A stretch of DNA of 64,000 nt from Caballeronia grimmiae (lineage in GTDB: Bacteria > Pseudomonadota > Gammaproteobacteria > Burkholderiales > Burkholderiaceae), in the NCBI RefSeq assembly GCF_000698555.1, contig NZ_JFHE01000022.1, positions 18,742-82,741 on the forward strand. The letters run 5' to 3'. The notes below the pieces were generated by a model. That model was not told where the DNA came from. It saw nothing but the letters and a program-made list of their open reading frames with translations, and made no database searches. Below are positions 8,402-17,148 of this stretch, one piece after another. A program made the position numbers and the translations under genes. How positions within the stretch are numbered: position 1 is the first letter of the stretch; the number at the start of each line of letters is the position of its first letter.

Positions 8402-10609
8402 ATGAACAGCACCGTTGTCCAGGAACGCAGCGAAGCGCGCAACGAATCCACGCATGCCACCAACGTCGTGCCGCTGCATGCGAGCGATGCGAAACGCCGC
8501 GTCGCCGAGATTTTCGACCGCGTGAAAGCCGAGGGCCGCACGTCGCTGACCGCGCCGGAAGGCAAGCTCGTCTGCGATGCCTACGGCATTTCCGTGCCGC
8601 AGGAAGGCGTCGCGACCAGCGCGGACGATGCGGCGAAGCTGGCGTCGTTCATCGGCTTTCCGGTGGTGCTGAAGATCGTGTCGCCGGAAATCCTGCACAA
8701 GACGGAAGCGGGCGGCGTGCTTGTCGGCGTGAAGAACGAGGCCGATGTCCGCGCCGGCTACGCGTCCATCATCGAGAACGCGAAGAAGTACGATGCGAAC
8801 GCGACGATCATCGGCGTGCAGGTGCAGCAGATGGTCGGCGCGGGCCAGGAAGTGATCATCGGCGCGGTGACGGACCCGTCGTTCGGCAAGCTGATCGCGT
8901 TCGGTCTCGGCGGCGTGCTGGTCGAAGTGCTGAAGGACGTGACCTTCCGACTCGCGCCGGTGACGCGTGAAGAAGCGGCGTCGATGCTCGACGGCATCCA
9001 GGCCGCCGAAGTCCTGCGCGGCGTGCGCGGCGCGCAGCCCGTGGATCGCGAGGCGCTCGTCACGCTGGTCGAGCGCGTGTCGCGCCTCGTCGACGACTTC
9101 CCGCAAATCTCCGAGATGGACCTGAACCCGGTTTTCGCGAGCCCGGGCGGCGCGGTGGCGGCGGACGTGCGGATCGTGATGGACTTCGAGCCGGCCGCGC
9201 CGCGCTATCGTCCGACGCAGGAGCAGATCGTCACGCAGATGAACCGCATCATGAAGCCGGATGCGGTCGCGGTGATCGGCGCGTCGAACGAGGACGGCAA
9301 GATCGGCAATTCGGTGATGAAGAATCTCATCAACGGCGGCTATCAGGGGACGATCTATCCGATCCACCCGAAGGCCGACGAGATCATGGGCCGCAAGGCG
9401 TACAGGAGCGTGAAGGACGTGCCCGGCGTGATCGATGTCGCCGTGTTCGCGATTCCGGCGAAGTTCGTCGCGCAGGCGCTGGTCGAAGTGGGCGAGAAGA
9501 AGATTCCGGGTGCGGTGCTGATTCCGTCGGGCTTCGCGGAGACGGGCAATCACGAAGGCCAGGAAGAGATCGTGAAGATCGCGCGCCAGTACGACATCCG
9601 CATGATGGGGCCGAACATCTACGGCTTCTATTACACGCCGAAGAACCTCTGCGCGACGTTCTGCACGCCGTATGACGTGAAGGGCAAGGCGGCGCTGTCG
9701 TCGCAGTCGGGCGGGATCGGCATGGCGATCATCGGCTTCTCGCGCTCGGCGAAGATGGGCGTGTCGGCGATCGTCGGGCTCGGCAACAAGAGCGATATCG
9801 ACGAGGACGATCTGCTCACGTTCTTCGAGCAGGACGACAACACCGAGATCATCGCGCAGCACTGCGAGGACCTGAAGGATGGCCGCGCGTTCGCGGAAGC
9901 GGCGAAGCGCGTATCGAAGAAAAAGCCGGTCGTCGTGCTGAAGGCGGGGCGCACGAGTCTCGGCGCACGCGCGGCCAGTTCCCACACCGGCGCGCTCGCG
10001 GGCAACGACAAGATTTACGAGGACGTGTTCCAGCAATGCGGCGTGATCCGCGCCCGCTCGCTGCGCGATCTGCTCGAGTTCGCACGCGGCATTCCGAAGC
10101 TGCCGACGCCCAAGGGCGAGAACGTCGTCATCATCACGGGCGCGGGCGGATCGGGCGTGCTGCTGTCGGATGCGTGCGTCGACAACAATCTGTCCTTGAT
10201 GACGATGCCCGACGATCTCGACGCCGCGTTCCGCAAGTTCATTCCGCCGTTCGGCGCGGCGGGCAATCCGGTGGACATCACCGGCGGCGAGCCGCCGAGC
10301 ACGTACAAGAACACGATCAAGCTCGGGCTTCAGGACGACCGCATCCATTCGATCATTCTCGGCTACTGGCACACGATCATCACGCCGCCGATGGTCTTCG
10401 CGAAGCTCGTGATCGAAGTGAAGGAGGAGATGAAGGCGCTCGGCATCGAGAAGCCGATCGTCGCGTCGCTCGCCGGCGACGTGCAAGTGGAGGAAGCTGC
10501 CGAGTATCTTTACGAGCACGGCGTTCCGGCGTATGCGTATTCGACCGAATTGCCGGTTGCGGTGCTCGGCGCCAAATATAAGTGGGCGCGTGGGGCGGGT
10601 TTGATCTGA
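8402..10609 (+). CDS. Fused NDP-forming acyl-CoA synthetase (acetate-CoA ligase family), ATP-grasp first
   Basis: The 735-residue protein starts with an ATP-grasp module (about 30-265; 'FPVVLKIVSPEILHKTEAGGV', 'EMDLNPVFA'). A CoA-binding Rossmann domain follows (about 280-410; 'VAVIGASNEDGKIGN', 'GPNIYGF'), then the succinyl-CoA-synthetase-like domains with 'SSQSGGIG' and the phosphohistidine motif SSHTGALAG (His528). Many bacterial fusions have the ATP-grasp at the C-terminus, so this is the swapped order. ATG 8402 follows GGAGA. The family makes or uses acyl-CoA with ATP/ADP. In this operon it may activate the acid substrate or recover energy from an acyl-CoA product. Confidence 0.88.
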   Translation: MNSTVVQERSEARNESTHATNVVPLHASDAKRRVAEIFDRVKAEGRTSLTAPEGKLVCDAYGISVPQEGVATSADDAAKLASFIGFPVVLKIVSPEILHKTEAGGVLVGVKNEADVRAGYASIIENAKKYDANATIIGVQVQQMVGAGQEVIIGAVTDPSFGKLIAFGLGGVLVEVLKDVTFRLAPVTREEAASMLDGIQAAEVLRGVRGAQPVDREALVTLVERVSRLVDDFPQISEMDLNPVFASPGGAVAADVRIVMDFEPAAPRYRPTQEQIVTQMNRIMKPDAVAVIGASNEDGKIGNSVMKNLINGGYQGTIYPIHPKADEIMGRKAYRSVKDVPGVIDVAVFAIPAKFVAQALVEVGEKKIPGAVLIPSGFAETGNHEGQEEIVKIARQYDIRMMGPNIYGFYYTPKNLCATFCTPYDVKGKAALSSQSGGIGMAIIGFSRSAKMGVSAIVGLGNKSDIDEDDLLTFFEQDDNTEIIAQHCEDLKDGRAFAEAAKRVSKKKPVVVLKAGRTSLGARAASSHTGALAGNDKIYEDVFQQCGVIRARSLRDLLEFARGIPKLPTPKGENVVIITGAGGSGVLLSDACVDNNLSLMTMPDDLDAAFRKFIPPFGAAGNPVDITGGEPPSTYKNTIKLGLQDDRIHSIILGYWHTIITPPMVFAKLVIEVKEEMKALGIEKPIVASLAGDVQVEEAAEYLYEHGVPAYAYSTELPVAVLGAKYKWARGAGLI

Positions 10610-10617
10610 CGTGAAAC

Positions 10618-10642
10618 GAGGGAGCGCGGCCCGCGCTCCCTC
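10618..10642. other. Stem-loop between the synthetase and FAH genes
   Basis: An 11-base perfect stem, GAGGGAGCGCG (10618-10628) with CGCGCTCCCTC (10632-10642) and a 3-base loop, starts 9 bases after the synthetase stop. No T-run follows, so it is more likely an mRNA-stabilising or partial-attenuation hairpin than a full terminator. Confidence 0.55.
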
Positions 10643-10662
10643 ACACAACCAAGGATGCTTCA

Positions 10663-11442
10663 GTGACCACCTGGATACGCTTTCGCGACGGCGACGGACG
10701 CATCGGCTTCGGCACGCTAGATCCGCATTCGGGACGCGTCGTGCAGCACGACGGCGCGCTTTTCGATCGACCGCGCCCGACCGACATCAGCTTCGCCGCC
10801 GACGATCTCACGCTGCTAGCGCCGTGCGAGCCCAGCAAGATCGTCGCGCTGTGGAACAACTATTACGCGTTGTCGCAGAAACTCGACAAGGCGCCGCCGC
10901 AGCATCCGCTCTTTCTCATCAAGCCGCCGATGTCGGTCATCGGGCCGAGCGAGGCGATCAGGCGTCCGCGCAGCTATCACGGCAAGATCGCGTATGAGGG
11001 CGAGCTTGGCATCGTGATTGGCAAGACGGTGTCGGGCGCGTCGGTGGAGGAGGCTGAAGACGCGATCTTCGGCTATACCTGTGTGAACGATGTCACCGCG
11101 ATCGAACTGCTGCAGGAAGATCCGAATTTCGCGCAGTGGTGCCGCTCGAAGGGCTTCGATACCTTTACGTGCCTCGGGCCGGCGATCGTGCGCGGTTTCG
11201 ACTGGCGCAGCGCGACGCTGACGACGACCGTCGATGGCGTCGAACGGCAGAACTATCCGCTCGACGACATGATCTTCTCGCCCGCCGAGCAGGTCAGCCT
11301 GATTTCACACGACATGACGCTCGTTCCTGGCGATGTCATCGCGTGCGGCACGTCGGTCGGCGTCGGCTCGATCAAGGACGGGGCGCGCGTGGATGTATCG
11401 ATTGCGGGGATCGGCACATTGTCGAACGTGCTCGCCGTCTAG
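10663..11442 (+). CDS. Fumarylacetoacetate hydrolase (FAH) family protein
   Basis: The 259-residue product has the FAH C-terminal fold: a metal-site 'YEGELGIVIGK' region (Glu-x-Glu), 'GYTCVNDVTA' with the third acidic ligand, 'GFDTFTCLGPAIV', and the closing 'GDVIACGTSVGVGSI'. The start is GTG 10663, preceded by AAGGA. Family members are hydrolases, decarboxylases or tautomerases acting on 2-oxo/enol acids, or oxaloacetate decarboxylases. It ends the cluster and is closed by the terminator at 11484. Its step is unknown; it may handle a 2-oxo acid entering the pathway. Confidence 0.85.
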   Translation: MTTWIRFRDGDGRIGFGTLDPHSGRVVQHDGALFDRPRPTDISFAADDLTLLAPCEPSKIVALWNNYYALSQKLDKAPPQHPLFLIKPPMSVIGPSEAIRRPRSYHGKIAYEGELGIVIGKTVSGASVEEAEDAIFGYTCVNDVTAIELLQEDPNFAQWCRSKGFDTFTCLGPAIVRGFDWRSATLTTTVDGVERQNYPLDDMIFSPAEQVSLISHDMTLVPGDVIACGTSVGVGSIKDGARVDVSIAGIGTLSNVLAV

Positions 11443-11483
11443 CGAAGCACTCCAGGCGCACGCGCAAAACGCGCAGAAACGAC

Positions 11484-11518
11484 AAAGCCGGCGCACGAGG
11501 GCGCCGGCTTTGCATTTT
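11484..11518. terminator. Rho-independent terminator after the CoA cluster
   Basis: An 11-base stem, AAAGCCGGCGC (11484-11494) with GCGCCGGCTTT (11501-11511), has a 6-base loop and is followed by GCATTTT. It lies between the FAH gene and the convergent CsbD-like gene. Confidence 0.75.
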
Positions 11519-11553
11519 CGACTGCATGCGCCGGCGGGCGGCGCATCGCACGA

Positions 11554-11808
11554 TCAGCGATCGCGATTCCACAACGCGCCGAGCAGGAAGCCAACGGCAG
11601 CCGCAATCAGCACGCCGTTGATCGGCTGATCGGAGACGGCCGAACGCACGTTGTCGATCGTCTGACCGTAGGTCTGCTGCAGCGAGCCCAACGCCTGCCG
11701 CGCCTTGCCCTCTACCTGCGTGCCGGCATCGCCCGTCAGCGCCCCGACCGCGTCCTGCACCTTGCCGACTACGTTTTGCGCCGTGCCTTCCACTTGATCT
11801 TGCACCAT
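11554..11808 (-). CDS. CsbD-like stress protein with C-terminal membrane anchor
   Basis: The 84-residue product begins 'VQDQVEGTAQNVVGKVQDAVGALTGD', the amphipathic lysine/valine pattern of CsbD proteins, and continues 'VEGKARQALGSLQ'. The last third, 'PINGVLIAAAVGFLLGALWNRD', looks like the glycine-rich hydrophobic anchor of the ElaB/DUF883 family. ATG 11808 is preferred over the ATG at 11820, because the ribosome site GGGAGG lies between the two. Relatives are stress-induced; the molecular role is unknown. Its own promoter was not recognised. Confidence 0.8.
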   Translation of the reverse strand: MVQDQVEGTAQNVVGKVQDAVGALTGDAGTQVEGKARQALGSLQQTYGQTIDNVRSAVSDQPINGVLIAAAVGFLLGALWNRDR

Positions 11809-11939
11809 GGTGCCTCCCATTCTGGTTGATGCGGTTTGCGTTGAAATTGCCTCGAAACTGCGTCGAACTGCTTCGATTCAACCGGCAGCGCCGGAACGGA
11901 CGATAGAGCACGCTTCGTGCCCGGCGCATCAATCACGCT

Positions 11940-12296
11940 TCACGCCGGGCCGATCAGATGGTTCACCAGCGCGAGAAGCTCGTCAATCGAAAACGGCTTG
12001 CGGCGAAACTGCGTGTGCGGGTGATCGACCGCGGGCGCGTGCGCGGCGGCGCTCATCAGGATTACCGGCACCTTGCTCAGCGTTTCGCTCGCGGCCAGAT
12101 CGCGGATCAGTTCGACGCCGTCCTTGTGGGGCATCATCCAGTCGGTGATGACGAGATCGGGCGCGCTCAAGTTGGCGGCCTCGAGCGCGACGCGTCCGTT
12201 GAATGCGGTGATCACCTCGTAGCCCTCCATTTCGAGCACGAGCCGCCACGTGGTCAGGATGTCGAATTCGTCGTCGACGACGAGGATCTTTTTCAT
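11940..12296 (-). CDS. Stand-alone response-regulator receiver domain
   Basis: The 118 residues are a complete CheY-like receiver with no output domain: acidic pair Asp8-Asp9, phosphoacceptor Asp52 in 'VITDWMMPHKDG', and Lys100 in 'RRKPF'. Its start overlaps the stop of the KaiC-like gene by 3-4 bases (ATGA), so the two are surely co-translated. It probably passes or receives a phosphoryl signal for the KaiC-like protein or for an unlinked kinase, since no histidine kinase gene is adjacent. Confidence 0.92.
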   Translation of the reverse strand: MKKILVVDDEFDILTTWRLVLEMEGYEVITAFNGRVALEAANLSAPDLVITDWMMPHKDGVELIRDLAASETLSKVPVILMSAAAHAPAVDHPHTQFRRKPFSIDELLALVNHLIGPA

Positions 12297-13804
12297 GCGC
12301 GCGCGCCGGGGTCCGACACGGAGATCGCGGGCGAGAGCGACGGATGGCCGGACAGGATGCCCGTCGGCCCGATGAACCCTTCGATGATATGCAGCCCGTC
12401 CGAGTCGATCGTGAGCCGGCGGATCCCCGTATCGTGCGGGCCTTCGCGCTGCTTCACGATCGTCACCATGCGATGAAGCGCCGAATTGAGTTCGACGTAG
12501 CGCATGAGCACGATGTTCTCGGTCATCGCGGAGGCGCGCAGCGTCGCGGGCGCGCCGAATTCGTTGTAAAGCGGCAATTCCTCGGTCAGCACCGTCGTCA
12601 CGCCGATATTGCGAAGACGCTGCGTCAGCGCGTTGATGAAGAGGCCAAAACGCTCGCTGCGGTTCGCCGACTGCAGAAAGCCGTCGATGCCGTCCACCAC
12701 GAGCCGCGACGCATTCGTGCGCGTGACGACGGCGATCAGCTCGGCGGCGAGCTCGTCGATGGCGAGTTCCACCGCGGAATGCCAGTGGATCGCGAGCCGC
12801 CCGTCCTTAACGGCATCTTTCAGGTCGATGCCGACTCCTCGCGCTTTCGCGAGTAGCCGCTCCGGGGACTCATAAATGCCGAAGTAAACACAGCGTTCGC
12901 CGCAATCGGTGCCCGCCTGCAGAAACTTGAGCGCGAGCAGCGTCTTGCCGACACCCGATGGCCCGACGAGCGTGGTCGTGGAGCCGCGCATCACGCCGCC
13001 GCCGAACATGCGGTCGAAGGTCGGAAGCGCGAATTCGAGCCTGCCCTCGAGGTGGCACGGCGCGCCCGCCCGTTCGGACGTGGCTTCGAGCCGCGGGAAC
13101 GCGACAAGCCCGTTCCCCGTGATGTTGAAGAAATGCTTGCCGAGCAGATGATCGCGGGCGCGCAGCTTGTGGACTTCGATTTCGCGCGCGCGCCGCATCC
13201 CGTTGTTGAAGCGGTTCAGCTCGATGAGCCCGTCGACCAGCGTGTGTTCCGGATGCGGCTCGTTGCCCGAGAGCGGCGCGAGCACCAGCGTCGTGCAGCG
13301 CGCCGCGCTCACGAACGCCGACAACTCGTGGATGAACTGCGAAAGCTCCAGCTCCGTGGAACTGAACTCGCGCGCGCTGCGAAAGCCGTCGATGACCATG
13401 AAGCGCGGACGGCTCGTCTTGATCGTCGCGGCGATCAGCGAAAGAAATCCGGAGAGACCGTCGCGCATCAGTTCGTGATAACCGCTCACGAACAGCATGC
13501 GGTCCGAGATGGCGTCGGCGTCGTAGAACGACAGTCCGCGCAAATGCGACAGCAGCTTCGTATGCGACTCGGCGATGAGCGTGATGTACAACACCCTGTC
13601 GCCGTTCTTGACGCGGTGGAAGCCGATCTGCGACGAAAGGATCGTCTTGCCCGCGCCGGCCATGCCTTCAATCAGATAGAGCCCGCCTTCGACCAGGCCG
13701 CCGCCGAGAATGTGGTCCAGGCCCGGGACACCCGTCGTCACGTTGCCGTCGCTGGCGGTCGGCTGCGGCGATGGATCAGGCGGGAGAATGTTGTCTTCGC
13801 TCAT
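12293..13804 (-). CDS. KaiC-like double RecA-domain ATPase
   Basis: The 503-residue protein has two KaiC/RecA repeats. Walker A motifs are GMAGAGKT (47-54) and GPSGVGKT (281-288), and each repeat has a Walker B-type 'FMVIDGF' or 'RLVVDGIDGF' strand. The order and length (cyanobacterial KaiC is about 519 residues) fit the family. The Ser-Thr autophosphorylation pair of clock KaiC was not recognised, and kaiA/kaiB are absent. Non-clock KaiC proteins of proteobacteria commonly sit beside two-component genes, as here. A role in signal integration is inferred. No clear Shine-Dalgarno precedes ATG 13804. Confidence 0.9.
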   Translation of the reverse strand: MSEDNILPPDPSPQPTASDGNVTTGVPGLDHILGGGLVEGGLYLIEGMAGAGKTILSSQIGFHRVKNGDRVLYITLIAESHTKLLSHLRGLSFYDADAISDRMLFVSGYHELMRDGLSGFLSLIAATIKTSRPRFMVIDGFRSAREFSSTELELSQFIHELSAFVSAARCTTLVLAPLSGNEPHPEHTLVDGLIELNRFNNGMRRAREIEVHKLRARDHLLGKHFFNITGNGLVAFPRLEATSERAGAPCHLEGRLEFALPTFDRMFGGGVMRGSTTTLVGPSGVGKTLLALKFLQAGTDCGERCVYFGIYESPERLLAKARGVGIDLKDAVKDGRLAIHWHSAVELAIDELAAELIAVVTRTNASRLVVDGIDGFLQSANRSERFGLFINALTQRLRNIGVTTVLTEELPLYNEFGAPATLRASAMTENIVLMRYVELNSALHRMVTIVKQREGPHDTGIRRLTIDSDGLHIIEGFIGPTGILSGHPSLSPAISVSDPGARA

Positions 13805-14164
13805 GGGAATTTCGTTTTTACTCGGCGAACCGCCTTTTCAAGATGGCGAATTATCGCTGACGAGAGTCAAGCTGTCGCCGTAAATACGCGAATTCACTCG
13901 TCGCAAAGCCTATTCGTGCGTGCGTTCCGGCGCAGACGGCACCGGCGAGAGGCGACGCCACGATGACCCGTGGTTCGAATGCGCCGCATGAATCGCGCCC
14001 GCAGTCGCGCAATATTGCGGTTCGTCACATACAGCGCATTTTGAGATGTTTCTCATGGGCGGCGGACGGCCGCGCTGCTGAAATAGCGGGCGTTGCTTCT
14101 CCTGGACGCCGTGTGTTTCCGGCGTCTGTCCCGGCGCGCCGCGCCAGTCATTGCCTTCTAAGCC
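13805..14164. other. Intergenic region without a recognised gene
   Basis: About 360 bases separate the start of the KaiC-like gene from the doubtful ORF at 14165. I saw no RNA gene, strong hairpin or convincing ORF. The promoter of the KaiC-like gene must lie here but was not identified. Confidence 0.5.
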
Positions 14165-14443
14165 ATGCACCGTTCGCATCCGATCCTGGGCGCTGTCGCG
14201 CTCGCCGCCTGTCTCGCTTCTTCGTTGTTGTTCTCGCCGGTCTCATCGCATGCGGCGGAGCCGTTGATCGACCCTCACATGCTGTCGGCCGCTCCGTTCA
14301 GCTTTCAGGCCGACCGGGCTATTTTCTCTCGCATGTCGCCCCCGCCGTCGGATTCGCGCATTTTCTCGCCGCGTGAATCCCTGAAACTGAATGAGTCTTC
14401 GCAGTTTTCTCAAGCGGATACGCGGCGCCGTCAATCGCTTTGA
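14165..14443 (+). CDS. Possible small secreted protein (doubtful ORF)
   Basis: The 92-residue ORF opens with a convincing signal peptide ('ILGAVALAACLASSLLFSP', with a likely cut after SSHAA). The mature part is short, rich in Ser, Pro and Arg, and resembles nothing I know. There is no Shine-Dalgarno before ATG 14165. In favour is the clean signal sequence in otherwise empty DNA; against are the missing ribosome site and the unstructured remainder. Confidence 0.35.
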   Translation: MHRSHPILGAVALAACLASSLLFSPVSSHAAEPLIDPHMLSAAPFSFQADRAIFSRMSPPPSDSRIFSPRESLKLNESSQFSQADTRRRQSL

Positions 14444-14678
14444 GATTTCCGGCCGCGATTTCGGCAGGTTTTCGGTCAGGGCACGACGCGAATTGTCGAC
14501 GTTAGAAATACTTCGAAAAATTGGGATTTGTCTGCTGCGATCGGCCTGTTCGCCCTTGCTAGAATCGCCCGGCTTTGGAATGGCCCGCCTCGCAGCCGCG
14601 GCGGGTAACGCAAGGCATCGTCCTCAATGTAAAGCGCGTGTCATCCCAGGCTCGTTGCCCTACCTGACTAAATCCGAG

Positions 14679-15374
14679 ATGTTCAATAAATCCGTTGCCG
14701 CTGTACTTGCAGTCGCTGCCGTGCTTTCCGGTTGCGCGTCCAATTCCGGGCCTACTTTCAACATCCAGCAGATCAAGACGTCGAGCGGACAGTCCGCTTT
14801 CCGCGCCGAATGCTATGGCCTCTTCGAGAACGGCGGCGCCTGCATGCAGGCCGTCAAGAAGGCTTGCGGCAACCAGCCGTACACGCTGTTGCAAAGCGTC
14901 GAAGGCACGCAGGCGCCGGGCGATGCGCGCTCGGTGATCTTCACCTGCGGCACGCCGGCTCCGGCTCCGGTCGCTCAGTCCACGCCGCAGGCAGTTGTTG
15001 CCGCCGCTGCTGCACCCGTCGCCGCGCCGGCCCGCAAGGTTACGCTCGACGAAAAGACGAACTTCGCGTTCGATAGCGCCCAACTGACGCCGAAGGCCAA
15101 GCGCATTCTCGACAAGGTCATCGCCGACGGCCGCGACGTGACTTTCTCTTCGGTCACGGTCCAGGGCTTCACCGACGCTGTCGGCTCGGATGCGTACAAC
15201 ATCGCGTTGTCGGAACGCCGCGCGCAGTCCGTGCTCGGTTATCTGAAGAGCCACGGCCTCCAGTCGAAGGCGTTTGCGACGCAGGGCTACGGCAAGTCGC
15301 GCCCGGTTGCATCGAATGCGACGAGCGACGGCCGCGCAGAAAACCGTCGCGTGGAAATCGTGCTGACGCAATAA
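14679..15374 (+). CDS. OmpA-family outer-membrane lipoprotein
   Basis: The 231-residue product starts with a lipoprotein signal ending in the lipobox LSGC (about residues 16-19). A small Cys-containing domain follows (about 25-85), then an Ala/Pro linker. The C-terminal OmpA/Pal peptidoglycan-binding domain (about 115-231) has 'NFAFDSAQLTPKAKRILD', 'VQGFTDAVGSDAYNIALSERRA' and 'GYGKSRPVASN'. It should anchor the outer membrane to the cell wall. ATG 14679 is set by the signal peptide; upstream in-frame sequence is unlike protein. A strong terminator follows at 15396. Confidence 0.9.
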   Translation: MFNKSVAAVLAVAAVLSGCASNSGPTFNIQQIKTSSGQSAFRAECYGLFENGGACMQAVKKACGNQPYTLLQSVEGTQAPGDARSVIFTCGTPAPAPVAQSTPQAVVAAAAAPVAAPARKVTLDEKTNFAFDSAQLTPKAKRILDKVIADGRDVTFSSVTVQGFTDAVGSDAYNIALSERRAQSVLGYLKSHGLQSKAFATQGYGKSRPVASNATSDGRAENRRVEIVLTQ

Positions 15375-15395
15375 GCCGCATCGACGGCGCAAGAT

Positions 15396-15431
15396 AAAAG
15401 CTCGCGGGCCGCAAGGTCCGCGAGCTTTTTT
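15396..15431. terminator. Rho-independent terminator between the OmpA and ogt genes
   Basis: A 12-base stem, AAAAGCTCGCGG (15396-15407) with CCGCGAGCTTTT (15418-15429), has a 10-base loop and a T6 run (15426-15431) on the plus strand. The AAAA on the left lets it also serve the convergent minus-strand ogt operon. Confidence 0.9.
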
Positions 15432-15440
15432 ATTACGTGT

Positions 15441-15956
15441 TCAGAAGAGAAGAAGCTGTTCGCGGCCCGGTCCGCCTTCGAGCGTGAGCAGCGAACGCTT
15501 GCGATCGACGCCGCCCGCGTAACCCGTCAACTCGCCGTCGCCGCCGATCACGCGATGACACGGCACGATGATCGCCACCGGATTGCGCCCGTTTGCGCCG
15601 CCAACGGCCCGCGATGCGCCCGACGGCAAGCCCAGCCGCCGCGCGAGATCGCCATAGGTCCAGGCATCGCCGAAAGGAATGCGGCTCAACAATTCCCAGA
15701 CCTGTTGCTGGAATATGGTCCCGTGCAGCCGGAACGGCACCGAGAACGCCCGGCGCTCCCCCGCGAAGTATTCGGCGATCTCTTCCTGCGCCTGAGCGAT
15801 CACGCGAGGGGCAGGGCGGTCCGCGTCAGGCATCGCTTGCGGGACGCCCTTCGGAAAATGCTTCTGTCCGACGAAGAACAGCCCGGTCAGATGCTCGTCC
15901 TCCGCGCGGTAGAGAATGGGCCCGAGCGGACTCGGGCTGACACGGAGGTCGATCAC
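15441..15956 (-). CDS. ogt: Methylated-DNA-protein cysteine methyltransferase (Ogt type)
   Basis: The 171-residue product has the acceptor motif PCHRVIG with the reactive Cys, preceded by the helix-turn-helix stretch 'IPFGDAWTYGDLARRLG' and 'SRAVGGANGRNP'. It directly removes alkyl groups from O6-guanine or O4-thymine in DNA. No ATG fits the N-terminal domain ('IDLRVSPSPLGPILY'), so GTG 15956 is chosen; it lies 1 base after the stop of the upstream small gene, which suggests coupled translation. It is the third gene of a minus-strand set with the 86-residue protein and the nuclease. Confidence 0.9.
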   Translation of the reverse strand: MIDLRVSPSPLGPILYRAEDEHLTGLFFVGQKHFPKGVPQAMPDADRPAPRVIAQAQEEIAEYFAGERRAFSVPFRLHGTIFQQQVWELLSRIPFGDAWTYGDLARRLGLPSGASRAVGGANGRNPVAIIVPCHRVIGGDGELTGYAGGVDRKRSLLTLEGGPGREQLLLF

Positions 15957-15957
15957 G

Positions 15958-16218
15958 TCAGATGAACGGATTGTCCGCGGTTCCGGTCGGCGCGGGCGGC
16001 TCGTCGGCGAGCTTCGCAGGCAGATCCGGCGCGCTCTCGAGCGCCGCGACGATCGCACCCAGCGCCTCGTGAAGCGCCTTCGCGGCGGCCAGCCCGGCCT
16101 TGTCCCGCGCGATGGTCAAATCGCCGCTGATGGTCACGCGCGTCGTGCCGTTGACGATGTTGATGGCGTCGCCCGCGATGTTCATCGCGTCGGTATCGTT
16201 GGCAAATGGCTTAAACAC
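15958..16218 (-). CDS. Small conserved-looking protein, unknown function
   Basis: The 86-residue acidic product has a short beta-rich N-terminus ('AINIVNGTTRVTISGDLTI'), then a long helix ('AGLAAAKALHEALGAIVAALE') and a Pro-rich tail. I recognise no family. It overlaps the nuclease gene by 8 bases upstream and abuts ogt downstream, so it is translated as part of that operon. No signal peptide or membrane segment is seen. Confidence 0.7.
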   Translation of the reverse strand: MFKPFANDTDAMNIAGDAINIVNGTTRVTISGDLTIARDKAGLAAAKALHEALGAIVAALESAPDLPAKLADEPPAPTGTADNPFI

Positions 16219-16969
16219 CTCTTAGTCCTCCAATTCGTTTGTCTTTCAGTGCATCGGGGATGCCGGGGAACGCGAGACCGCTCATCGCTTCGAGCTCGCG
16301 CACGGTTTTCATCGTATAGGTTTTGGTCGGCGTGTTCTCGACGACGACCGCGAACGCGATCTGCCGTTGCGGCAGATACACCACCTTGTACAACTGCGTG
16401 GGCACGAGCACGCGCGATTCGCCGATCGTCTGCAATTGCCGGCCAGAAAACAGCGGCCCGGTCACGACGTACGCCTCGCCCGATTCTTCCGTGAGGCGGC
16501 GCACCGCTTCCTCGATGCGCGACCAGATGCTCCGGTTGTTCGACGGGTCCTGCGGCACGATGTTCGCCAGCGAGAACGATTCGGCCATCCCTTTCTTCGT
16601 CGCGCGATCGCCTGCGGGGCTCATGTGACCGCGATCGTAGCCGCTGCGCTTGTAGTCGTCGAGTTGGGCGCTGTCGCCGGGCGGCAGCCGCTTGTCGACG
16701 AAAAAGCGGTTGGTGCGCGTGTTGTCTTTGGCGTCATCGACGCTCTTTGCCGTCAGATGTTCCGCCGACCACAGCGGCCCGTGCGTGATGCCCGAATGAA
16801 GGAGCGCGAAGTCGGAGTAGCAGATTTCCTGCGCCGACGCGCGCATCTTCGAATTGGTGACGACCGGCGCGAGGCCGCCCGGGCTGAACTGCGGGCAGTC
16901 GCTCGCGAACGCGCTGATGCACGCGGCGCCGAGAAGGGCGGCGACGAGCGCCTTGATGCTTGCTTGCAT
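16211..16969 (-). CDS. Secreted DNA/RNA non-specific endonuclease (NUC1 family)
   Basis: The 252-residue product starts with a signal peptide ('IKALVAALLGAACISAFA'). The catalytic beta-beta-alpha-metal motif 'YDRGHMSPAGD' carries the general-base His, followed by 'SFSLANIVPQDPSNNRSIWSRIE' with the metal-binding Asn. ATG 16969 starts the signal peptide; the open frame continues upstream but is arginine-rich and unlikely to be translated. It should degrade extracellular or periplasmic nucleic acid, for nutrient use or DNA clearance. It heads the nuclease, small protein, ogt set. Confidence 0.9.
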   Translation of the reverse strand: MQASIKALVAALLGAACISAFASDCPQFSPGGLAPVVTNSKMRASAQEICYSDFALLHSGITHGPLWSAEHLTAKSVDDAKDNTRTNRFFVDKRLPPGDSAQLDDYKRSGYDRGHMSPAGDRATKKGMAESFSLANIVPQDPSNNRSIWSRIEEAVRRLTEESGEAYVVTGPLFSGRQLQTIGESRVLVPTQLYKVVYLPQRQIAFAVVVENTPTKTYTMKTVRELEAMSGLAFPGIPDALKDKRIGGLRGV

Positions 16970-17148
16970 GCTTGAAAGTCCGAACTGAATGCGACGCTTG
17001 ATACGTTGTGATAACCCGCCGGTGCGCTGCATTCGACACGCGGCCAGCGAGGCGGCACAGTATAAAGGCTGCGCGACGGCATCGAAACGCAAGCGGCGGC
17101 TGCGAGTTAGAATCGCTGGGGCCTCCATCATTCCGAAAAAGCACGCCC

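Noticed and set aside
8381..10648. A 755-codon minus-strand ORF opposite the acyl-CoA synthetase
   Set aside because: It is Arg/His-rich shadow coding typical of high-GC DNA; the plus strand encodes a clear enzyme.
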